Translations under genes and position numbers: made by a program | Part shown: piece by piece, positions 6,931 to 15,845 of the stretch | Layout of the letters: each line of letters opens with the position of its first letter | How positions within the stretch are numbered: the stretch's first letter is position 1 | From: Candidatus Fibrimonadaceae bacterium | GTDB taxonomy: Bacteria; Fibrobacterota; Fibrobacteria; Fibrobacterales; Fibrobacteraceae | DNA length: 34,264 nt | NCBI GenBank assembly: GCA_031281275.1 | Contig: JAITFP010000080.1 | Coordinates: 1 to 34,264, forward strand | Direction of reading: 5' to 3' | The notes under the pieces: model-generated | Database searches by the model: none | What the model saw: the letters and a program-made list of their open reading frames with translations, nothing else | Told to the model about the DNA's origin: nothing

Positions 6931-8692
6931 ACATTCCGTTTATCTTGCTCTCGAATGTTTTTTCAACTTCACTGCGGCGGAGCTTCATAGTTGGGGTTAA
7001 AAGACCGTTTTCTGTTGTGAGCGTGGCAAAAACAGCTTCCCATTTTTTGATTTTTTCCCAGTCGCTCAGATGTCTATTCACAGCATCCACATTCTTTTGC
7101 AAAAAGGCATTTATCCTGTTGGATTTCAAGGCTTTTTCGGGGTTAAACTCTACGTGGCTCTTTTTTAGCCTGCTTTTGACTATATCCACATTCAAAAACA
7201 AAAGAGCAGATGTGAATTTTTTCCCTTCTGCAAAAACCTGAGCCGCTTCTATTAAAGAAGTGCTCTGGCAAAGTGCCTGCTCTATTGGAATGGGGCTTAC
7301 ATATTTACCTGTACTTGTTTTGAACATTTCTTTTAATCGTCCCGTTATCCATATATAACCGTCTTCGTCTATGCGACCTTTGTCGCCAGTGTGGAAAAAA
7401 CCATCTTCTGTGAAAATTTCTGAATTTAAATCTGGGCGGTTAAAGTAGCCGCTGAATACGCTTTCGCCTTTAACCAGAATTTCACCTTCTTCAGAAATTT
7501 TAGCCGTTATGCAGCTTATAGGTTTGCCCACCGAACCCATTTTTGCATTTCCGGGATTTTCCGCAGAAATAACAGGCGAACATTCTGTCATTCCATAGCC
7601 TTCAAATATGGGTAACCCTATGTTTCTCAAAAATCTATTGACTGAAATATTGAGCGCGGAACTTCCAGAAACTATAAGGCTAAATCTTCCGCCAAGCGCA
7701 TTGCGCATTTTGGAATAGACCAGCTTATCCCATATTGTTCCACGCAAGCTAACCTTGCTAGGGTCTGCGTTTTTCGCTTTGTTTATGGCGTATTTCATAA
7801 GCCATTTCACAGGACCGTGCTTTTCCCTTGCCGCTCCTGTAAGTTTGTCGTAAAGTTTTTCCAAAACACGAGGTACAACGGTCAAAACAGTTGGTTTAAT
7901 TTCTGGCAAATATTTTCCCACATTATTTGGGCTATCTGCAAAATAAACGGGCAATCCTATGCTTGAAAAATAATAAACAGACATTCTCTCAAACACATGC
8001 GCCACTGGCAAAATACTCATGTGTATGTTATTGTCTGGATCTAGAGGAAAGATTTCTGAAATAGCATCTAAATGCAAAATCATATTTTTTTGCGTTAAGG
8101 GAACGCCCTTGGGCGTTCCTGTTGAACCACTGGTATAAATAATGGAAAATATTTCTTCTGGGGCGATGCTGTTTATGCGCTCGGTGAATTTTTTCCGCTC
8201 GTCTTCACAGTCCATTTTTTTTCCTATTTCAATAAAATCTTCCCAAGAAAAGGAATTTTTATGTCCTGAATTTTTTGGCGAAGAAAACATATAAACAAGT
8301 GTATCTATTTCGCTTGCAAGATTGTAAGTTTCCGAGGATAGAGATTCTCCAGATTCCACAGCCAAGGCTTTTATTTGAGCATCTTTAATTTGAAATTCAA
8401 AATATTCAGAGGATATGTTTGAAAACAGAGGCACAACATAACCGCCACAAACTTGCGTTGCAATATCAACAATAAACCATTTTGGCGAACTAGGCGCGAT
8501 TATTCCAACTCCAACCCCTTTGCCAATTCCAATTTTTTTCAAGGCAAGGCTAAAGAAATAAATGCTATCTTGCAAATTCTTTGAATCGTAGCAAACCCAT
8601 TCTTCACCAGTTCTGTGAAAGAAGCCCTTGAAACCAGGCCTATTGAAAGCCGCTAATGCTAAAACAGGTAATGAGTCTGTGGCTTTAAACAT
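6923..8692 (-). CDS. Long-chain fatty acid-CoA ligase (AMP-forming)
   Basis: A 589-residue ANL-superfamily enzyme that activates fatty acids to acyl-CoA through an acyl-adenylate. Visible motifs are the phosphate loop 'YTSGSTGTPKG', 'GYGMTECSPV', 'TGDKGRIDEDGYIWITGR', and a C-terminal subdomain with 'KTSTGKYVSPIPIE'. The order and length fit the FAA1/FadD long-chain group. The start at 8692 is chosen because AAGGAG (8702-8707) lies 9 nt upstream; an upstream in-frame ATG at 8722 has no ribosome site. It lies 36 nt after the aminopeptidase frame and overlaps fliI. There is no membrane segment; membrane association would be peripheral. Confidence 0.92.
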   Translation of the reverse strand: MFKATDSLPVLALAAFNRPGFKGFFHRTGEEWVCYDSKNLQDSIYFFSLALKKIGIGKGVGVGIIAPSSPKWFIVDIATQVCGGYVVPLFSNISSEYFEFQIKDAQIKALAVESGESLSSETYNLASEIDTLVYMFSSPKNSGHKNSFSWEDFIEIGKKMDCEDERKKFTERINSIAPEEIFSIIYTSGSTGTPKGVPLTQKNMILHLDAISEIFPLDPDNNIHMSILPVAHVFERMSVYYFSSIGLPVYFADSPNNVGKYLPEIKPTVLTVVPRVLEKLYDKLTGAAREKHGPVKWLMKYAINKAKNADPSKVSLRGTIWDKLVYSKMRNALGGRFSLIVSGSSALNISVNRFLRNIGLPIFEGYGMTECSPVISAENPGNAKMGSVGKPISCITAKISEEGEILVKGESVFSGYFNRPDLNSEIFTEDGFFHTGDKGRIDEDGYIWITGRLKEMFKTSTGKYVSPIPIEQALCQSTSLIEAAQVFAEGKKFTSALLFLNVDIVKSRLKKSHVEFNPEKALKSNRINAFLQKNVDAVNRHLSDWEKIKKWEAVFATLTTENGLLTPTMKLRRSEVEKTFESKINGMYE

Positions 8693-8728
8693 ATTTCTTT
8701 GCTCCTTTTTTAAATTCAGCAACCTTTA

Positions 8729-10222
8729 TCAGCGCAGTTCGTCTGCGGAATATCTTTTTACCGTTTCAACAATGGTTTTTAATCCAAATGCAGTTGCACC
8801 GTGCTCGGTATATTTATAACCGTTTGCGGTGAATGCAACCCCTGCAATATCCAAATGCGCCCATTGCAAATCTTTTTTCACAAATTCTTTCAAAAACAAA
8901 GCGGCAGTTATAGCACCGGGACCGCCATCGGCTATATTGCGAATATCGGCAACTTTGTCTTTCAAACTTTCTGAGTATTCCTCGTCTAGTGGCATTCTCC
9001 ACCATTTTTCTCCACACTCTTCGCCAGATTCTGTTATTGTTATGGCAAGCCCTTCGCTATTGCTAAATAGCCCACCAATGGAATTTCCAAGTGCGCGCTG
9101 TATTGCCCCTGTTAAGGTTGCTATGTCTATTATGTGGGTTGCGCCAAGCTCTGCCGCCTCTGCCAGCCCATCTATCAAAACAAGCCTGCCTTCGGCATCG
9201 GTGTTTTCCACCATAATAGACTTTCAATTTTTTGCTTTGAAAATATCTCCGGGCAAAACCGCATTTTCTCCAGGGCGATTTTCTGCGAGGCATAGAATAG
9301 CATCCACTGCTATTGGGAATTTAAGTTCTGCTATAACTTGTATGGCAGCAAGCACTATTGCAGCTCCAGACATATCGCTTTTCATTTCGTACATTTTATC
9401 TTGGGTTTTAAGGCGTATGCCACCAGTATCAAAAGTTATGCCTTTGCCAACAAGAGCCATTTTAATGTTTTTTCTGTGTTTTGCCGCATAGCTTATGGTA
9501 ACCATAGCAGGTTTATTTTTGCTGCCTCGCCCAACGGTTAAAATCCCGTTATAATTATCTCTTTTTAATTCGTTTTCCCCACGAATTTTTATGTTCAAAC
9601 CATATTTTTCAGCTACGCCTTTTGCGATATTTGCCACAGTTACCGGCGTTAGGCTGCATCCTGGCTCATTTATCAAATTTTTTGCGAGATCTATTCCAGA
9701 GAACAAAGACTGAAGCGAGTTTCCGTCTATTTCCATATCGTCTGCAAATAGGTATTCAACATCTGCTTTTTCGTGTTTTTTGCTTTTATATTTATCAAAA
9801 GCATAGCTTGCGTGGCAAAGGCCCTGTAAAATTGCATTTCTCTTTTTTTGGGAATCGCCTTTGAGTGGCGGAATCATCAAAGTTTTAACCGAATTGTTTT
9901 CTGCCCATTTAGCCAAGCGATAACCTGCCATGCGCAGGTGGTCAAGCAAATTCAGCCCAGTTTCTTTTCCTGTGTCAACAAAAAGAACAGGGTGAGAATA
10001 TTCGTTGTTAATCCTTATTATGCGGAGTGCCTCCGATTCGTGCAAAACATGTTCGGAATCGTTCACGAATTGCAGAATTTCCTTTGCCTTGCCATTGGTT
10101 ATGGCTTCTTTTTTGCGTTTATCGTACAAAAACACAAAAACTGGACCATCACCCCACCAACCGCTGTGCTCTTTGGCAGCCTTTTTTGATTCGCCTTTTG
10201 AAGCAGAAAATTTCCTTTTCAT
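8729..10222 (-). pseudogene. Leucyl aminopeptidase (M17 family) interrupted by an in-frame TGA
   Basis: M17 aminopeptidases are hexameric, two-metal cytosolic enzymes. The N-terminal 332 residues include 'VGKGITFDTGG' (catalytic Lys and metal Asp) and 'KSDMSGAA'. The frame then meets TGA at 9224-9226 in 'GDIFKAKN-stop-KSIMVENTDAEGRL'. The same frame continues after the stop with the metal-binding 'NTDAEGR' and 'ATLTGA' motifs to a second TGA at 8729. Family members normally carry Gly at the interrupted position (N-G-K-T), so a single GGA-to-TGA change explains it. The truncated product lacks essential ligands. Other genes here use TGA as stop, so recoding is unlikely. The gene overlaps nagZ by 4 nt. 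Confidence 0.88.
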
Positions 10223-11331
10223 AGGGGGAATATAGAAAACTTTTCCTTTGCTTTCAATATGCGCCGCACAGATTGATTAAGCCTATTTTCGTCGAACAAA
10301 CCGGATTTATAGCCGTCTAAAAGAGCCTGATATGCAACTTTGGGGTTTATGGGCATAAGCAGTATATCTGCTCCAGCAAGAAATGTACCTATAATTATTT
10401 GGGCAGCGGTGTAATTATCGGTTAGAGCACGCATATCCAGCCCGTCGGTGATGATTAGCCCATCAAAACCTATTTCCCTGCGCAGAATATTTTGTAACCA
10501 GAAATTTGAAAAAGTTACAGGGAGGTTATCGGATTCTTTAAAAGCAGGCGTGATAATATGACCTACCATTATCCCATCAGTACCAGCTTTGGATGCCTTT
10601 ATAAAGGGCAGGGCTTCTATTTGATTAAAGCGTTCGTGCCCATGAGGATAAATAGCTAATTGGTTATGGCTGTCTTCTTTGGTATCTCCGTGTCCTGGGA
10701 AATGTTTGGTTACAGATAACACCCCTTCCGATGCAAAACCTCGCACCGTTGCTTCTACCATTTCTCCCACAATATCCGGTTCTTTGCCGAATGCTCGGTT
10801 TCCTATAACCGTATTAACTGGATTGCTCCAGATGTCGGCAATGGGGGCAAAGTTCATATTAATTCCGAGCTGGGTAAGTCGCTTGGCAATTATGCGGGCA
10901 GTGGCAGATGCAATTGCCGTATCACCTTTTTTTCCAATCTCATACGCTGGCGGAGTGGGTTTGTCAAAGAACTTGCCAACCCGCGATACTCGCCCCCCCT
11001 CTTCATCTATGGCGATAAACAGCGGCAAACGGGCAAGGGACTGCAAATCTTTTGTGAGTTTTTGAATCTGCCCGGTATTTTCCATATTGTCGCGAAACAA
11101 GGCTATTCCACACACGGGAACGTCTTTCAACAGTTCCTTTGTCTTTGCGTCCACTTCTTTTGCGTTCCAATGCAAGCGAATCATAAGCAACTGACCTATT
11201 TTCTCTTCTACGGTCATTTTAGACAGCCAATAATCAGATTGAGAATTGTCAGTTGGAGTTCCAAACGCAAGTATGGGGATAAGCACTATGAAAACTAACG
11301 CTTTGAGTCTTAAAAAAGTATATGAGGTCAT
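10219..11331 (-). CDS. Secreted GH3 beta-N-acetylhexosaminidase, NagZ-like
   Basis: A 370-residue glycoside hydrolase family 3 protein. NagZ-type enzymes remove N-acetylglucosamine from muropeptides or other beta-GlcNAc glycans. The N-terminus carries a hydrophobic segment (about 7-24) consistent with a signal peptide, so it probably acts outside the cytoplasm, unlike classical cytosolic NagZ. Core motifs are 'FIAIDEEGGRVSR', 'GINMNFAPIADI', 'KHFPGHGDT' with the His/Asp acid-base loop, and 'IITDGLDM' with the nucleophile Asp. The stop overlaps the aminopeptidase start as ATGA. The ATG lacks a Shine-Dalgarno and follows a promoter box by 9 nt. It is divergent from the deoxynucleoside kinase with only 42 bp between starts. 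Confidence 0.92.
   Translation of the reverse strand: MTSYTFLRLKALVFIVLIPILAFGTPTDNSQSDYWLSKMTVEEKIGQLLMIRLHWNAKEVDAKTKELLKDVPVCGIALFRDNMENTGQIQKLTKDLQSLARLPLFIAIDEEGGRVSRVGKFFDKPTPPAYEIGKKGDTAIASATARIIAKRLTQLGINMNFAPIADIWSNPVNTVIGNRAFGKEPDIVGEMVEATVRGFASEGVLSVTKHFPGHGDTKEDSHNQLAIYPHGHERFNQIEALPFIKASKAGTDGIMVGHIITPAFKESDNLPVTFSNFWLQNILRREIGFDGLIITDGLDMRALTDNYTAAQIIIGTFLAGADILLMPINPKVAYQALLDGYKSGLFDENRLNQSVRRILKAKEKFSIFPL
10229..10239 (-). promoter_or_regulatory. Promoter-like box TTTTCTATATT, leaderless class, aminopeptidase
   Basis: TATATT ends 6 nt before the aminopeptidase ATG, with only CCCCCT between and no Shine-Dalgarno. TTGAAA lies 17 nt upstream of TATATT, giving a full sigma70-like pair. 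With canonical spacing the first transcribed base would be the A of the ATG. The box lies inside the 3' end of the nagZ-like gene. Confidence 0.6.
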
Positions 11332-11340
11332 ATTAAAGTA

Positions 11341-11351
11341 AATATATAAAA
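11341..11351 (-). promoter_or_regulatory. Promoter-like box TTTTATATATT, leaderless class, nagZ-like gene
   Basis: The box ends 9 nt before the ATG at 11331. The intervening TACTTTAAT has no Shine-Dalgarno. It abuts the opposite-strand box of the divergent kinase gene. Confidence 0.5.
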
Positions 11352-11361
11352 TTTCTACATT
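11352..11361 (+). promoter_or_regulatory. Promoter-like box TTTCTACATT, leaderless class, kinase gene
   Basis: The box ends 12 nt before the ATG at 11374, and no clear Shine-Dalgarno follows (ACTATCCAGAGT). Back-to-back with the box of the divergent GH3 gene. Confidence 0.45.
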
Positions 11362-11373
11362 ACTATCCAGAGT

Positions 11374-12096
11374 ATGAATTTTGTGTTTTTTGCAATAGAA
11401 GGTCCGATTGGAGTTGGGAAATCTGCTCTCTTAGATGCACTTGAAAAGGAGTATGGCAGGCATGTTCTGCACTCATTTAGGGAAGAATTTGATGCGGTAG
11501 GTCCCTTCTTAAGCCAATTTTACGAAGATAAAAAGAAATATGCCTTCCAAACTCAAGTTTCCTTTATGCTTTCGCGTTATAAACAATGCGAAGCCTTGCA
11601 AAAAACCCTTAAACAACCGGAAATGTTTGTAGAGCACAGTATTTATGCGGCAGACTTCATTTTTGAGAAAAACGATATTTTTGCAGAGCTAACCATAGAA
11701 GATGAGCAGGAATGGAAACTTTATCAAAATATTAGGGATATCCTTATAGAATCTTCAAAAAAGTTCATAAAACCCAATTTCGTAGTTTATTTAAGGGCAG
11801 GCGAAGATACCCTATACCGCAGAATCCAAAGTAGGCTAAAACAAACAGAGCAACTGAAAATAACTAATGGCGATGTTGACAAGGCAGCAGACAAAGGTAT
11901 AAACAAAGAGTATCTGCACAAACTAGCCGCCCTTTACGACCGCTATTTTTTCCATTACAAAGCGAGTCCCGTTTTAATAATAGATATAAATAACATAGAC
12001 TTTGTGCACGAACCTCTAAAAATGTCTTCAATCATAGACTCTGTATCAAAAGCCGTAGAAAACACGCCAACCCAAAACACTTATATTAAAATATGA
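11374..12096 (+). CDS. Deoxynucleoside kinase family protein
   Basis: A 240-residue protein of the dNK/dGK/dAK family, which phosphorylates deoxynucleosides for salvage into dNTPs. The N-terminus has the P-loop 'GPIGVGKS' (about 10-17). The position where most relatives have a 'DRS' motif reads 'VEHSIYAADFIFEKND', so the usual Asp-Arg pair is changed to Glu-His. A lid-like segment 'VYLRAGEDTLYRRIQSR' and the C-terminal 'YLHKLAALYDRYFFHY' also fit. No Shine-Dalgarno precedes the ATG. The stop TGA overlaps the next ATG, so the kinase and nspC form a two-gene operon. Substrate preference cannot be read. Confidence 0.87.
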   Translation: MNFVFFAIEGPIGVGKSALLDALEKEYGRHVLHSFREEFDAVGPFLSQFYEDKKKYAFQTQVSFMLSRYKQCEALQKTLKQPEMFVEHSIYAADFIFEKNDIFAELTIEDEQEWKLYQNIRDILIESSKKFIKPNFVVYLRAGEDTLYRRIQSRLKQTEQLKITNGDVDKAADKGINKEYLHKLAALYDRYFFHYKASPVLIIDINNIDFVHEPLKMSSIIDSVSKAVENTPTQNTYIKI

Positions 12097-13220
12097 TAGA
12101 TTATTCAGTAGTTCCTTCGCCTTGCTATGTGCTTGAAGAAAGCCGGCTTTTGCGGAATTTGGAAATACTCGCAAAGGTGCAAAAAAAGGGAAATGCAAAA
12201 GTAATATGCGCTTTGAAGGGTTTTAGCTTTTGGAAAACATTCCCTCTTGTTTCAACGTATTTGGATGGTGCCACAGCCAGCAGCCTGAACGAGGTTTTGC
12301 TAGCTCATCAAAAAATGGGAAAAGAAGTGCACGTATGCGCACCGGCATATATGGCAAACGAAATCAAGCTAATTTTAAGCTATGCAACCCACATAACTTT
12401 CAATAGTTTTTCCCAGTGGAATTTATATAAAAAAGAAACTCTAAAAAAGAAAGTGAGCGCAGGCATAAGAATAAACCCCGAATATTCCAGCGTTGAAGTG
12501 GATTTATACAACCCTACGGGTCGCTACAGCAGGCTTGGTGTAACGAGAAAGGAATTCGAACCAGAGCTTTTAGATGGCATTGAAGGCTTGCATTTTCACG
12601 CTCTTTGCGAACAAAATGCAGATGCTCTGGAAGACGTTTTGGAAAAGGTGTATTACAATTTCGGCGATTGGATTCCAAAAATGAAATGGGTGAATTTTGG
12701 CGGCGGTCACCATATAACAAGAGCCGATTACGATGTTGAAAGGCTTATAGGCATTCTGAATAAATTCCACAAAAAATATCCGGGTGTAGAGGTTATCCTT
12801 GAACCGGGCGAAGCCATTGGCTGGCAAACCGGAGAACTTGTATCCACCGTTTTAGACATTGTGCGCAACGAAATGGATATTGCCATTTTAGATGTATCTG
12901 TATCTGCCCACATGCCAGATTGCCTAGAAATGCCATACCGCCCTATGGTTTTGAACAGCGGTATGATATGGATTAAGCCATACACTTACAGGCTTGCCGG
13001 AAATTCCTGCCTAGCCGGAGACATAGCCGGAGATTACTCTTTTGACAGACCTTTGAAAATAGGCTCCAGAATAGTTTTTTTAGATATGATTCACTACACA
13101 ATGGTGAAAACGACCTTCTTCAACGGAGTAAAACATCCTTCCATAGGAATTTGGAAGAATAATAAATTTAACTTGGTAAAAAAATTCTCTTACGAAGCTT
13201 TTAGAGATAAACTTTCTTAG
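12093..13220 (+). CDS. nspC: Carboxynorspermidine decarboxylase
   Basis: A 375-residue PLP-dependent decarboxylase of the alanine racemase-fold group. It converts carboxy(nor)spermidine to (nor)spermidine, the last step of the carboxyspermidine polyamine route. The PLP lysine is Lys42 in 'ICALKGFSFW'. Other family marks are 'GLHFHALCEQ', 'WVNFGGGHHI', 'ILEPGEAIGW' and 'DVSVSAHMPDCLEMPYRP'. The ATG overlaps the kinase stop by four bases (ATGA). The partner carboxyspermidine dehydrogenase is not in the window. The gene ends one base before the convergent FGE-like gene's stop, with no terminator visible between. Confidence 0.94.
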   Translation: MIDYSVVPSPCYVLEESRLLRNLEILAKVQKKGNAKVICALKGFSFWKTFPLVSTYLDGATASSLNEVLLAHQKMGKEVHVCAPAYMANEIKLILSYATHITFNSFSQWNLYKKETLKKKVSAGIRINPEYSSVEVDLYNPTGRYSRLGVTRKEFEPELLDGIEGLHFHALCEQNADALEDVLEKVYYNFGDWIPKMKWVNFGGGHHITRADYDVERLIGILNKFHKKYPGVEVILEPGEAIGWQTGELVSTVLDIVRNEMDIAILDVSVSAHMPDCLEMPYRPMVLNSGMIWIKPYTYRLAGNSCLAGDIAGDYSFDRPLKIGSRIVFLDMIHYTMVKTTFFNGVKHPSIGIWKNNKFNLVKKFSYEAFRDKLS

Positions 13221-14819
13221 CTAATTTCCGTACACACACCTGAACCCAACGTGAGTTCCCCAATAGCGGGCATCTTCTTCTACTGCGTTTTCAACGTTTA
13301 GGGTTATTTCATCGGATTTGTAACTTCCGCCTTTTAAGAATTTATATTTGCCATACCAAAAGCCATCATCTTTAACCCATTCGGCAACATTGCCAAACAT
13401 ATCGTAAAGCCCCCAGCCATTGGGATTTTTGCTGCGCACAGCCACAGGCTTTTTTTCGCCAAACACCGCATAATCTTTTGCGTTTATGCTGCTTGCCCAG
13501 TAATACGGATATGGGGAACCTGCTCTTGCGGCATATTCCCATTGTGCCTCAGAAGGAAGCTCTCCACCGAGCAAGGTACAGCATTTATTCGCTTCTGTCC
13601 AAGTTACGCTATGCGCAGGGAGCGAGTCGCCTTTGTATTTGCCAAAATCTTTTTCGCCGCATTTGGCTTTGTACAATTCTTGGTTTATGGCACTTGTGTT
13701 AATAGTGAAAGGTTTAATTTCTGTGTCTCTGCCTTTGTATTTGAATGTGCCTCCTGGAATTTTAGCAAGCTCTGCGTACATTGTCGTTTTTTCTGGAACA
13801 ACAATTTGTTGATGAGGCTTTTCTGCCAACCATCTAACAACTTCTGGTCGAATACGAATATAATCTGGTAAAATAAATTCACCCTTGAGAGGAATTGATA
13901 AGCCATTCCAAGTTACTTTGAGTTCGGAATATTTGTAATAACGCCTTGAATAGCCGTCTTCAATGGGAATCCAAACCGTATTGTTTTGAACTGTTAAAAA
14001 AGCAAGGGCAAGCGGTGCGCTTGCCAGCAAGGCTTTAACCAAATCGTTTCCGGTTAAAAAATCGTGCTCCCAAGTGCCTTTCCAAGCAACTTCGGCACGA
14101 GCATCTGGAGAGTAAAAGTAAAGTTCCAAATTTCCTTTTAAACCGTTAAGCCCAGTGGATTCAAAATTTGCCGCAACAACTGGAACAAATCCGCTCACCT
14201 GTTCTTCTCCAAGCTCTGCAATGCGGGTGAAAATTGCCGTCATATTTTTATGCATGGAACTTGAGCAATTTTCATACCATTCGTTAAAAGAGAGCTGCCT
14301 TTCTTTTAAGTAAACATCAAAGTAGTGGCGATACTGGGGAGAGTTATCTTTGAGTGGTTCTGGCGCAGAAATTGGCAGGGGATAATCTGCCACAAAACGC
14401 GCCAAGCATATAGAATCTGGCACAGGTACATAATATTTTGGTCTAACCAAGCTATCGTACATATTTTCCAATACGCGCAAATCGTTTATGCGAGATACAT
14501 CTGGAATTTCAATTACCGGAATTGTACTTTTTTTCAATTGAACTTCATGCAAAATTTTCACGCCCCTAACGAAATTTGCAAGATACGATTCTGTCCAATA
14601 ACCAGGAGAGCGCAAGGAATAAATTGCCCAGCCAGCTGGCACTTCCATTAAAAATGGCGTGTTGCCAACGGCTTGCTCGTTAAGCCACACCCCCACGGGC
14701 ACAGGACTTTGCAATTCTAAAATACCAGTATTGTGACCGTAATAAGAAACACTATCCTGAGCAAAACTCAAAGCACAGAGCAGCAATACGAAAAATACGG
14801 AAATAGTTTTTTGTTGCAT
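13221..14819 (-). CDS. Secreted PEGA-domain protein with C-terminal FGE-sulfatase-like domain
   Basis: A 532-residue exported protein with a signal peptide (about 1-20, ending 'SFAQ'). Residues about 30-100 form a PEGA-like beta domain ('GILELQSPVPVGVWLNEQAVGNTPFLMEVPAG'-type pattern). The middle region (about 105-340) is not recognised. The C-terminus (about 350-532) is a formylglycine-generating-enzyme-like domain: 'IPGGTF', 'HSVTWTEANKCC', 'LPSEAQWEYAARAG', 'GLYDMFGNVAEWV', 'FLKGGSY' and a terminal 'VGFRCV'. No clear catalytic Cys pair of true FGE is seen, so a structural or binding role is more likely. The start lacks a Shine-Dalgarno (pyrimidine-rich TTCTCCTTT precedes it) and follows a promoter box by 9 nt. 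Confidence 0.85.
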   Translation of the reverse strand: MQQKTISVFFVLLLCALSFAQDSVSYYGHNTGILELQSPVPVGVWLNEQAVGNTPFLMEVPAGWAIYSLRSPGYWTESYLANFVRGVKILHEVQLKKSTIPVIEIPDVSRINDLRVLENMYDSLVRPKYYVPVPDSICLARFVADYPLPISAPEPLKDNSPQYRHYFDVYLKERQLSFNEWYENCSSSMHKNMTAIFTRIAELGEEQVSGFVPVVAANFESTGLNGLKGNLELYFYSPDARAEVAWKGTWEHDFLTGNDLVKALLASAPLALAFLTVQNNTVWIPIEDGYSRRYYKYSELKVTWNGLSIPLKGEFILPDYIRIRPEVVRWLAEKPHQQIVVPEKTTMYAELAKIPGGTFKYKGRDTEIKPFTINTSAINQELYKAKCGEKDFGKYKGDSLPAHSVTWTEANKCCTLLGGELPSEAQWEYAARAGSPYPYYWASSINAKDYAVFGEKKPVAVRSKNPNGWGLYDMFGNVAEWVKDDGFWYGKYKFLKGGSYKSDEITLNVENAVEEDARYWGTHVGFRCVYGN

Positions 14820-14828
14820 AAAGGAGAA

Positions 14829-14838
14829 AATATAGCAA
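14829..14838 (-). promoter_or_regulatory. Promoter-like box TTGCTATATT, leaderless class
   Basis: TATATT ends 9 nt before the ATG at 14819. The intervening bases are pyrimidine-rich, so no Shine-Dalgarno is possible. The box begins right after the PfkB stop codon. Confidence 0.5.
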
Positions 14839-15822
14839 TTATTTTAAACTATTCGATATTTTATCTCGAATTCCAATAAGCCTTTCATAAGCTTCATCTG
14901 AAATGGTGGAGCCCATAATCTGCACAACTTCGGCGGCAGACGCAGAGGCAAGCTCTCCGCATTTTTCGAGGGGCCAGTCGTTTAAATAGCCATATAAAAA
15001 ACCCGCTGCCCAAAGGTCGCCCGCCCCTGTTGTATCTATGGCTTTGGCTTGAAAGGCATCTATTCTTATTATTTCATCTTTCAAGCCTATAATGGAACCT
15101 CTTTTGCCAATTTTAATAACGGCTATTTTAGCCATTTTAGTCATTTCCATGCAGGCAAGATCTTCTTCTACTCTCGTCAATATGCGAGCTTCATCTTCAT
15201 TTGCTATTAAAATATCTATGCTGCGCTCTTCTATAAGTTTATCTATTATAAAGCGGCAATCTTGCAAAACTCCAAAAGAGCCGCAATCAAATACCACCTC
15301 CAAACCTTTAGACCTAGCTATATGAATGCAATGCAAAAGTATGGATGGATTATACGCCAGATATCCTTCCAAATAGAGAAAGTTAGCACCTGAAAAGGGC
15401 GCTTCGCTAATCTCTGCAGGGAGAAGCTCCGAAGATGCTCCCAAAAAGGTAAACATTGTGCGCTGGGCATCTGGGGTAACGGCAGAAAGCACTCGCCCTG
15501 TAGGGGTTGAGCTTTTGCGTATATAGCCCTCTACTCCATTCCGATACAGATTCAAGGAATATGTATCGCCAAAGTCGTCGTTGCCAACCTTGCACACAAA
15601 GCGAGCCTTGCCTCCAAGCCTAGCCAAACCAATCATGGTGTTGCTGGCAGAGCCGCCAGGTATAATTGAAATATCTTCAACATTGCCCAAAATGTGCCCC
15701 AATTCCCCCCAATTCACGGAGTTCATGCCACCTTTTGGCTTTTTTTGCCTAACAACCCATTCTTCGCTAACCGAAGCTATCAAATCTATCAACGCTGCAC
15801 CGACACCCACTACTTGTTTCAT
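14839..15822 (-). CDS. PfkB-family sugar/nucleoside kinase (adenosine kinase-like)
   Basis: A 327-residue ribokinase-fold kinase. The N-terminus reads 'VVGVGAALIDLIASV' and 'IIPGGSASNTMIGLARLGG', the substrate-binding GG signature. The C-terminal signature 'AIDTTGAGDLWAAGFLYGYL' contains the anion hole and catalytic Asp. The long insertion after residue about 20 and overall pattern resemble the adenosine kinase-like branch, but ribokinase or fructokinase activity cannot be excluded. The ATG has AAGGAG at 15832-15837, spaced 9 nt, and the promoter box at 15846-15856. It is followed 19 bases later by the PEGA/FGE gene, which has its own box. Confidence 0.88.
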   Translation of the reverse strand: MKQVVGVGAALIDLIASVSEEWVVRQKKPKGGMNSVNWGELGHILGNVEDISIIPGGSASNTMIGLARLGGKARFVCKVGNDDFGDTYSLNLYRNGVEGYIRKSSTPTGRVLSAVTPDAQRTMFTFLGASSELLPAEISEAPFSGANFLYLEGYLAYNPSILLHCIHIARSKGLEVVFDCGSFGVLQDCRFIIDKLIEERSIDILIANEDEARILTRVEEDLACMEMTKMAKIAVIKIGKRGSIIGLKDEIIRIDAFQAKAIDTTGAGDLWAAGFLYGYLNDWPLEKCGELASASAAEVVQIMGSTISDEAYERLIGIRDKISNSLK

Positions 15823-15845
15823 TTTTATTTACTCCTTTTTGGGAT

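Noticed and set aside
8105-8125. Perfect 9-bp inverted repeat in the acyl-CoA synthetase
   Set aside because: It falls on the conserved GTPKG motif; the codon choice explains it and it has no element-like flanks.
9224-9226. Recoding of UGA as glycine (genetic code 25)
   Set aside because: The position is a conserved Gly, but several other genes here, including the antitoxin and GH3 gene, end in TGA with overlapping downstream starts, so UGA is a normal stop.
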